Source: Bubalus kerabau
Lineage: Eukaryota; Chordata; Mammalia; Artiodactyla; Bovidae
DNA: 64,000 nt
Direction: 5' to 3'
NCBI RefSeq assembly: GCF_029407905.1
Contig: NC_073624.1
Span: 114,762,001 to 114,826,000 of the forward strand
The position numbers and the translations under genes were made by a program. How positions within the stretch are numbered: position 1 is the stretch's first letter; each line of letters starts with the position of its first letter. Shown piece by piece: positions 57,303-64,000 of this stretch. The notes beneath the pieces were generated by a model, which saw only the letters and a list, made by a program, of their open reading frames with translations, was not told where the DNA came from and searched no databases.

Positions 57303-60300
57303 CTGAAATAGTACAAGAAAAATTACATCATTATAGTACATTACAAAAAGATAGAGAAAAGGAGGTTCTGAATAGGGAAGGGTTAATGGGAAAATCATAA
57401 TTTATGGAGTTCAGCAAAAATTGTTGGTTTAAGTGACAAATTGCTAAATACAACATTTGAGAATCACCAGAAAAGTCTTGTTTCATATGATTAATCTGCC
57501 TCCAAAGTATATTAATAATGCAAGACAATTAGAAATAAAGTAATTCTAACTAAAAAACTCACTCTTACCACATGCCTGATGAATACAACTTTGATTAAAG
57601 GGGCTGTAACAATTATATGAAAAGCAAGGGAAATAATAATATTTTATTATGTTCTCAGGATATTAAGCATCTGCCTGCAATTATTGTTAAGTTTTTTCAA
57701 TGTATGGGACATTTGTTTTTATCTTAGGTGGCTGTATCCTAAATGAACTTACACGTTAATAACAAGAAGAATAAAGTTACATAATAAACTGCAAAGAGCA
57801 AACACTTACTGAATATCTGAGCTAGTTAATTACTCTAAAACATGGTGTGGAGACCAGGGTCATGAGTTTGTTCATACTGGACCCACCTGTCTCACATAAA
57901 AACTTTCACTTGCTTGCCAAAAGTGAAGACCTGGACTTTACCTGGTTACCCCACAAGTGTGGCTAATAATCACACAAGCCATGTGACAAAAAAGATGCAA
58001 GTCTCATAAGAAAAAAAAAATCTGTTAGTAGAATGACAATTTAAAATGCACATACAGTGAGAGTTGCTTCAGCTCCTTTTATATGAAGGACAGAGGAAAT
58101 ACATGTAGACTATCTTAACATTAGGGAAAGCTTGACAAGAGTTAATGTACTTAAGTTGTTTTACTTCAACTATAATTAAACATCAGTTTGGATCATTTAT
58201 TTCACTGTTTAAACAGTTCCCATATTAAAATTTCAAGTATTCAGTTATTTCAAGGATGGTGCCTAAAATATGCAATTACAATATTTTATTTAGTGTATAC
58301 TGCATATTTATAATAAACAGTCCACATAAAACTAGAAATTAAGAACTAGTATTGGTATTCTAGACATATTTAAAAACTTGATATTACGCACTGCCAGCGT
58401 CTTTGCTAGTTTTTGCTGCCACCGTGTGAACGTCACTGTGTACTGCTCTAATAAATTCTATTTTAAAAGAAAAGTAACAAAAAACGTAGAACTTATAGAG
58501 GTAGCATTTTTTTTTTACTGTTATCCTTTAGAAAAGGTTTAAAGTAAAAGAATGTTTATATCTGTTATACTGGTACCCAATATATTACAATTTCCCAACC
58601 CTTTGCTACCATATTCAAAATTTAACTCGCCTTATTACACTACCTGATATACTATCGCCATAGATCCTTAGGAAATCAAACTCTTAAATGTATACTATAA
58701 ATATTTTACAATAGTAACAGGTATAGCAAAAAGGAATGTACATCAGGAAAATACACACACCAGCTTGAAAACAGAAGTGTTGATATCTTGGAATAGTTAA
58801 TAGCTTCAAAATGTTGACTGTATTTTGGAGTTTAAATACATATGGCTGTTAATAGTTCCTTCAGCTATTTTGCTAATTAGAGGTTGTGTCATACACAAGA
58901 TTAGAATCTTTCCCAAATGACTCCAGCATTTAACTTTTGCTCAAATGGATCTACAGGGTTTGTAAGTCTAGCACAATAACCAAGACACCAGGAATTTTGG
59001 AGACCAGTGATTGCACTGTGTAGAAAGAACTCAATTAATTAATTTGGCTAAATGTCCCAATCATAATAAAAATGAGAACTAGTCCTGTAGACTCAGGCAC
59101 AGACTTAGAAAGTTCAGTCCAAACTCACATTTATAAACAGATTTTGTTACAAAATTTGCCCTGATTGCAATGAAACTTGCTGTGTTTCTAGAAAGCAATT
59201 AAATTGCATTTTAATCATGACTGTGACCCATGGAGCCAAGTGATCTTTAGTTCTCAGAAGAACAAATTAAAACAAATTAAAAAATCCATTTGCTCTTCTC
59301 ATTACCCTAATTTGACAGTCAGCCAGAGCTCTAGATCATTCATCAAAGTAATAAAAAGAGAAATGAGAATGAAGCCAAAAAAAAGAGATGTTCTATTAAA
59401 CTGAAGAAGTACTTAAAATACATTTTACATTCATAAGTCTCAGAAGTAGTAATAAAAAAATGCTCACTGAACATGGAAGGTCATTGTTCTTTCCATATCC
59501 TAATTTATCTCATTTCTTCTGGTTTTTCATTAAATACCCTCTCAATTTGCCTATCCAGAATCAGTTTAATTACTATGGAAATAAGCATAAGTTAGAAAAC
59601 CAAGGCAAGGGGAAAACATTTCAAGTCAAGGCACCATCAGCAGTCCTTGTGGTCAAACACTGCATAATATGATTCATTATTAGAGTAGTGACTAGTTAAC
59701 CACCAGTGAGACACTCTCCCAGTGAGTGAGATGGCACAAATAACTACATGATAATCAGGGGGCAAAACACATTTGCTGTGGCTTCACTTAGCTGTACCAT
59801 CATTAACGTTAAAAAAAGATCAATTTTCACACATTTTATATACTATTGATTTTTCAAACAGTACATAATGCACTGTCATTTATTATACTATACTGACTTT
59901 AAAATACATATTTCATAAAGAAGAAAAAATTTAAAGTGTTAAAAGAATGACCCAGGTTGACCTGGTGCTAATTGCCCCACAAAAATCTGCCAATGTGTCT
60001 CAGTGCTGCTTCAAAATGTGCAATAATCAATGCAAGGCCATTTCAAAAAGCAATTATAATCTTGTTTTACTTCCAGAATTTGTGACCTGGAAAGAAGAGG
60101 GTCTTCAAAGTAATTTTTTTCCTTAATTTTCTCTAAGCCTAGAACCTAGACTTTAGCCCAGTCATAGCACTATGTGTAACAAAACTAAATTAAAGGAACT
60201 CAAGATCCATTTCATAATTGAACACAACAAGCTCATCCTCAAGAAGTCATGTGGAAATCTACTTGGAAAAATTCAGTACTCTAACCTTTTCATCCAGAAG

Positions 60301-60409
60301 TATGTCATTTTTTGAAAAAAAAAAAAAAAATTAGAATGATAGGACAAAATATCACTGGGCATTTACTTTATTATCACTAATAAGCAATAAATTAGAGATA
60401 TTAACTGAC
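57303..60409. other. Intron between exons 60410-60478 and 57163-57302, repeat-poor
   Basis: 3.1 kb of AT-rich DNA with poly-A/T runs (for example near 58508-58518 and 60317-60331) and no recognised transposon or coding exon. Confidence 0.45.
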
Positions 60410-60478
60410 CTAGTAGGCTTTTTTTGACTGGTTGCAATTCCACTGTGATTAGACTGAGTTGCATATCTGGCTGCCAGA
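60410..60478 (-). CDS. NAV3: NAV3 internal exon, 69 nt (most upstream exon in window)
   Basis: This short internal coding exon of neuron navigator 3 reads LAARYATQSNHSGIATSQ followed by KKPTR, which I recognise as the NAV3 segment just before the PGPSRVPAAG region. On the minus strand the acceptor is a good one (pyrimidine-rich tract ending in catacag, then exon TCTGG). The donor is CTAG followed by gtcagt. The first base completes a codon from an exon outside the window, and the last two bases (AG) are completed by the G that opens exon 57163-57302, giving Arg. The segment is low-complexity and Ser/Thr-rich with no folded domain. It lies in the long disordered region between the N-terminal CH domain and the C-terminal coiled coils. 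The family assignment rests on recalled NAV3 protein sequence. Confidence 0.9.
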
Positions 60479-62230
60479 CTGTATGAGGAGAAACAGAGAA
60501 ATTGAATTAAAGAGATTCCTTGAACATGGAAAGAAAGTACAAACTTACAAGAAAACTATGAGTTAATGAAATGCAATTGGAACATGTATAAACATGCATA
60601 AAGCATAAATTAATTAGAAAATTATGATAATGTAACATATACACCATGACCATTGATTATGAACATACTATGAAATAATTAATGCTGTGTACCCCCTTAA
60701 TAAGTGTGTTGTCAATGACTGTAAAATAATGGCTGTGTGACAATATTAGTGCCTTCTTAAGTAGTAGTATTCCATCTTATAAAGAACTCAACCTTTGTAA
60801 ATGACAGTGAAAACTTCAGGAAAGCTAAAATTTGACTTATACCATAGCAAGATCTCTTTCTCAAAAAAAGATTTAAATAAAAAAAAGTATGAAATGAGAA
60901 CCATTATTTTATGAAATCTAATTAGAAAATTTTAACCTAAATACCATTTTGAATACCAAAAGTTAAAATATCTGGTTTCTGTCTAATAAGTTATTTCTGA
61001 TCTCCAGTCCTGGATACAACATTTTAAGGAAGTGATTAATAAAATCCTTTCTGGAGAAAGAGCTATGCAAAAATTGAGATTAAAATGGAGTCAGATTCTT
61101 CAAAAACAGACTGAACAACTACTGAGGACAATTTCTGGGCATTCTTAAATTACAATTCTTAATGATTTTTTAAATCACAATCTTTGGTCAAAAATACACC
61201 AAAGAGCATCATGGAAACTGAGCTTTGAAGAACAGTGGATACTTTATAAACAAAATCAGTATCTGTGCTTCAGTTTGAACTGGTTTCTGAATTACCTAAT
61301 GGCTCTGAAACTAGAGTTCTGAGGACACAGTAAGACCCAGTGGACCCAGACATTTTCACATGCGCTGTGATGGCCATGAGTTGGTGTGTGAGTAGAGAAC
61401 CACTGTGCTGTGAATGGTGCCTCTACATGAAGCCAGTTGTACATGCACAGTTTTCAAGGCCTCCAAGGAGACAGGAACAACATGGAGGTGTTGGAATCAG
61501 GGTAGAAGGGTTGTGTGGAGCCCTGCTGTCCAGCCAATTGTTTTCCTGCTAAGCAGAGGGTATGTAATCAGAATGGTGTCCTTGAAATGGTGACATGTTT
61601 CCTAAGTAAACTCTGACTCCACAGAGGCAGCCTGTGGTGGGAGCATGCAGGTCCTTAGAACTGCCTGGCTAGAGAGGAACAAATACATCCTCATATTGAG
61701 ATAGGTTTTCAGAGCACTTGTTTTCAAGAGCATACATAATATATTCTCATTTGCAGAGAGTGCATTCTGTATTCCAATGGCACTGGACACTAAGACAGCT
61801 GGCCACAATGGCCAAACTACACCTCAACTACCAGAACATAAGAGGACAGCTTACAAAACAGAAACAACAGAGCGTCACAGTGGAACAGGACATTCACTCA
61901 AAATTTAAATGTAAAAGTACCTGCCGTGAAAAAAGAATCTTTTGTGAAGGTGTCAACTGAGAAAAAGAGAACTACCTAAAGGTTTACCCTGAAGTCTTCT
62001 ATCCTGTACCTTCAAATTGAAGACAAATATTAGCAGGAGAGATGCCCATAAAAAAATGCACGTTCCCTAAGGGAGCTGAGGCCAGCTCACTGATACTTTC
62101 CTCCATGATTTATAAAGTATCATAATTTCTACTATGGAAGTGGAAACCAACAGCAAAATCGAGACAAGTTAATTGGCCAAAATCAATTTGATTTTATTGC
62201 CCATGCGTGTTTTCTAATTATCAGAGAATA
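60479..62230. other. Intronic sequence upstream of the first exon seen, nothing recognised
   Basis: No further NAV3 exon was found to the right edge. Positions 61300-61960 are GC-richer and hold short open frames without recognisable protein or splice context. Confidence 0.4.
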
Positions 62231-62444
62231 TAGGGTTTCTTAAGTGGCTTACAAGTAAAGAATCCACCTCTCAAAGAAGGAAACACGGGAGACGCAGGTT
62301 TGGTCCATGGGTCAGGAAGATCCTGTGGAGAAGGAAATGGCAACCCATTCCCGTATTTTAGCCTGGGCAATCCCATGGATAGAGGAGCTGGTGGGCTACA
62401 GTCCACTGGGCCACAAAGAGTTGGACATGACTGAGCACACGCAC
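62231..62444 (+). repeat. Bov-tA SINE with 11-bp target duplication
   Basis: 'tagggtttcttaagtggctt' to 'gactgagcacacgcac'. The duplication atcagagaata is at 62220-62230 and 62445-62455. Confidence 0.92.
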
Positions 62445-62455
62445 ATCAGAGAATA

Positions 62456-62830
62456 CAAGTTGCCTATATTTTTGTACCCTACTCCCATTCTTTAAAACTT
62501 GGTTTCTGCTCTATTCTCTCCTTGCAATTGTGAAACTTGTTATTTGAAGAACACACGAGTTTGATTCAGTTCTTAACATATTCTAATGTCTTTGTATTTG
62601 ACCATATTGTTCCCTCTGCCTTTCTGACTCTCTTTCATAGACTGTCATTTGAAGAACACAAATAAACTCAATCAATCTGCCCATCATCATTCTTGATCAT
62701 TTTCTCTTTCCTTCACCTCTTCCATTATCCATCTCTTAAAGACATGCTTTTTCATATGCTATCTTTCCTCAAGCACTTGTATGCATTCTTTCACTTGAGT
62801 CTTACATAAGATTTCAGGTAAAATCAACTA
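62456..62830. other. Intronic sequence, nothing recognised
   Basis: T/C-rich; no feature assigned. The same applies to 63201-63572. Confidence 0.4.
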
Positions 62831-63200
62831 GAAAGTGAAAGTTAGTCATTCAGTCGTGTCCAACTCTTTATAAGCCCATGGAATGTAGCTCGCTAGGCTC
62901 CTCAGTCCATGGAATTCTCCAGGCAAGAATACTGGAGTGGGTAGCTGTACTCTTGGGCTTTCCTGGTGGCTCGGTGGTAAAGACTCTGCCTGCAATGCAG
63001 GAGACACAGGTTCTATCCCTGGGTCAGGAAGATCCCCTGGAGGAGGGCATGGCAATCCACTCTAGTACTCTTGCCTAGAGAATCCCATGGACAGAGGAGC
63101 CTGGCAGGCCATAGGGTCGCACAAACTCAGACATGACTGAAGCAACTAACCCTTATTCAGGGGATCTTTACCACCCGGGGATTGAACCCTGGTTCCTGAT
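62831..63200 (-). repeat. Bov-tA SINE, antisense, split by a sense Bov-tA
   Basis: Antisense tail and body occupy 62831-62954 ('gaaagtgaaagttagtcatt' to 'actggagtgggtagct'); the head half resumes at about 63155-63200 ('caggggatctttaccacccg' to 'gaaccctggttcctg'). Confidence 0.85.
62955..63154 (+). repeat. Bov-tA SINE nested in an antisense Bov-tA
   Basis: 'gggctttcctggtggctcgg' to 'gacatgactgaagcaactaa', complete and inserted within the older element; the exact ends are approximate. Confidence 0.88.
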
Positions 63201-63572
63201 GGGGTTAATTAATAATCAAAGGCTAGAGTTAATATCTGCATCATATCCCCAGTGATTAACATCAGATGAATAAAAGACACCCATTTCCATGACCAAACTC
63301 ACCATTTTCTTTTTTAAATCCCAAGTTCTAATCAGATTCTTTCTTTCATTTCATGATTTCTGTTCACAAGATCACCATTTTATTTAACCCTCTGGGCTTG
63401 AAACCTCAGTAGTCAACTCTTCCATTTTTCCTTCCTATTAATTACTGTAGATGTGCAATCAGTATCCTGACATGCTGATTCGACCTCTACAAATTTATTT
63501 GTATCTATGTTCTCCCTCAACTTTCATGTTTCCCATGCTAACTCAAGCCTCAACACTTTCCACAGAGACTCT

Positions 63573-63848
63573 GCTGCTGCTGCTGCTAAGTCACTTCAGT
63601 CGTGTCCGACTCTGTGTGACCCCATAGACGGCAGCCCACCAGGCTGCCCCATCCCTGGGATTCTTGAGGCAAGAACACTGGAGTGGGTTGCCATTTCCTT
63701 CTCCAATGCATGAAAGTGAAAAGTGAAAGTGAAGTCGCTCAGTTGTGTCTGACTTAGCGGCCCCATGGACCGCAGCCTACCAGGCTCGTCCGTCCATGGG
63801 ATTTTCCAGGCAAGAGTACTGGAGTAGGGTGCCATTGCCTTCTCTGAT
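63573..63848 (-). repeat. Bov-A2 SINE, antisense, with 9-bp target duplication
   Basis: Starts with the GCT run (complement of the AGC tail), has the two-unit structure with the GAAAGTGAAAAGTG linker, and is flanked by agagactct at 63564-63572 and 63849-63857. Confidence 0.95.
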
Positions 63849-64000
63849 AGAGACTCTAGTTCCCTTCATTTTTCTTAATTTTTTTTAACCTGACTCTGAC
63901 TCCCTGTGCAGCAGAAACATATTTTTTCCCACAGTGCTTGTAATACCATTTCCCTAGTTTCATATTTACAAACTGGCTAGTAACAAAGTAGGTGAGTGGA

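Noticed and set aside
61340..61960. Short frames in a GC-richer segment as extra NAV3 exons
   Set aside because: No recognisable NAV3 sequence and no matching splice sites or phase with the 60410-60478 exon.

Overview
This window is ruminant (bovid, most likely cattle or a close relative) nuclear DNA. The evidence is the dense load of BovB LINE fragments, Bov-tA and Bov-A2 SINEs and L1-BT 3' ends, together with old mammal-wide MIR, MER5A, MER20 and MLT1 repeats. No bacterial or phage features are present. Apart from repeats it holds one gene, on the minus strand: the middle of NAV3 (neuron navigator 3), a large cytoskeletal protein that associates with microtubule plus ends. The gene enters at the right edge and leaves at the left edge. 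Neither the 5' CH-domain exons nor the 3' coiled-coil and AAA-type ATPase exons are in the window.

Six internal exons were placed by protein similarity, splice dinucleotides and exact codon-phase bookkeeping. In transcript order they are 60410-60478, 57163-57302, 45042-46068 (a 1027-nt exon rich in Ser, Pro and Lys that carries four SxIP-type EB-binding motifs), 31226-31341, 9245-9353 and 8196-8579. All six join in one open frame (1845 nt). The introns are 3.1, 11.1, 13.7, 21.9 and 0.7 kb long.

A seventh coding segment, 18427-18946, lies inside the 21.9-kb intron. It opens with an ATG preceded by an in-frame stop, has no visible splice acceptor, and ends in a strong donor of the same phase as exon 31226-31341. 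It therefore looks like an alternative first exon. It would give a shorter NAV3 without the CH domain, beginning much as NAV1 does. This is the most interesting biological feature of the window.

The rest is intronic. 1-8195: antisense L1, a tail-to-tail BovB pair (1944-4037), a GC-rich patch (about 5100-5350), MLT1-like and MIR remnants. 9354-18426: nested BovB/L1-BT insertions. 18947-20680: possible alternative promoter and leader, with a CG/CA microsatellite. 20681-31225: SINEs, MER5A/MER20, BovB, and a textbook 1286-bp solo LTR of a betaretrovirus-like endogenous retrovirus with a 6-bp target duplication. 31342-45041: Bov-A2, MLT1, MIRs and a second, class-I-like LTR. 46069-64000: scattered SINEs separated by long repeat-poor stretches.
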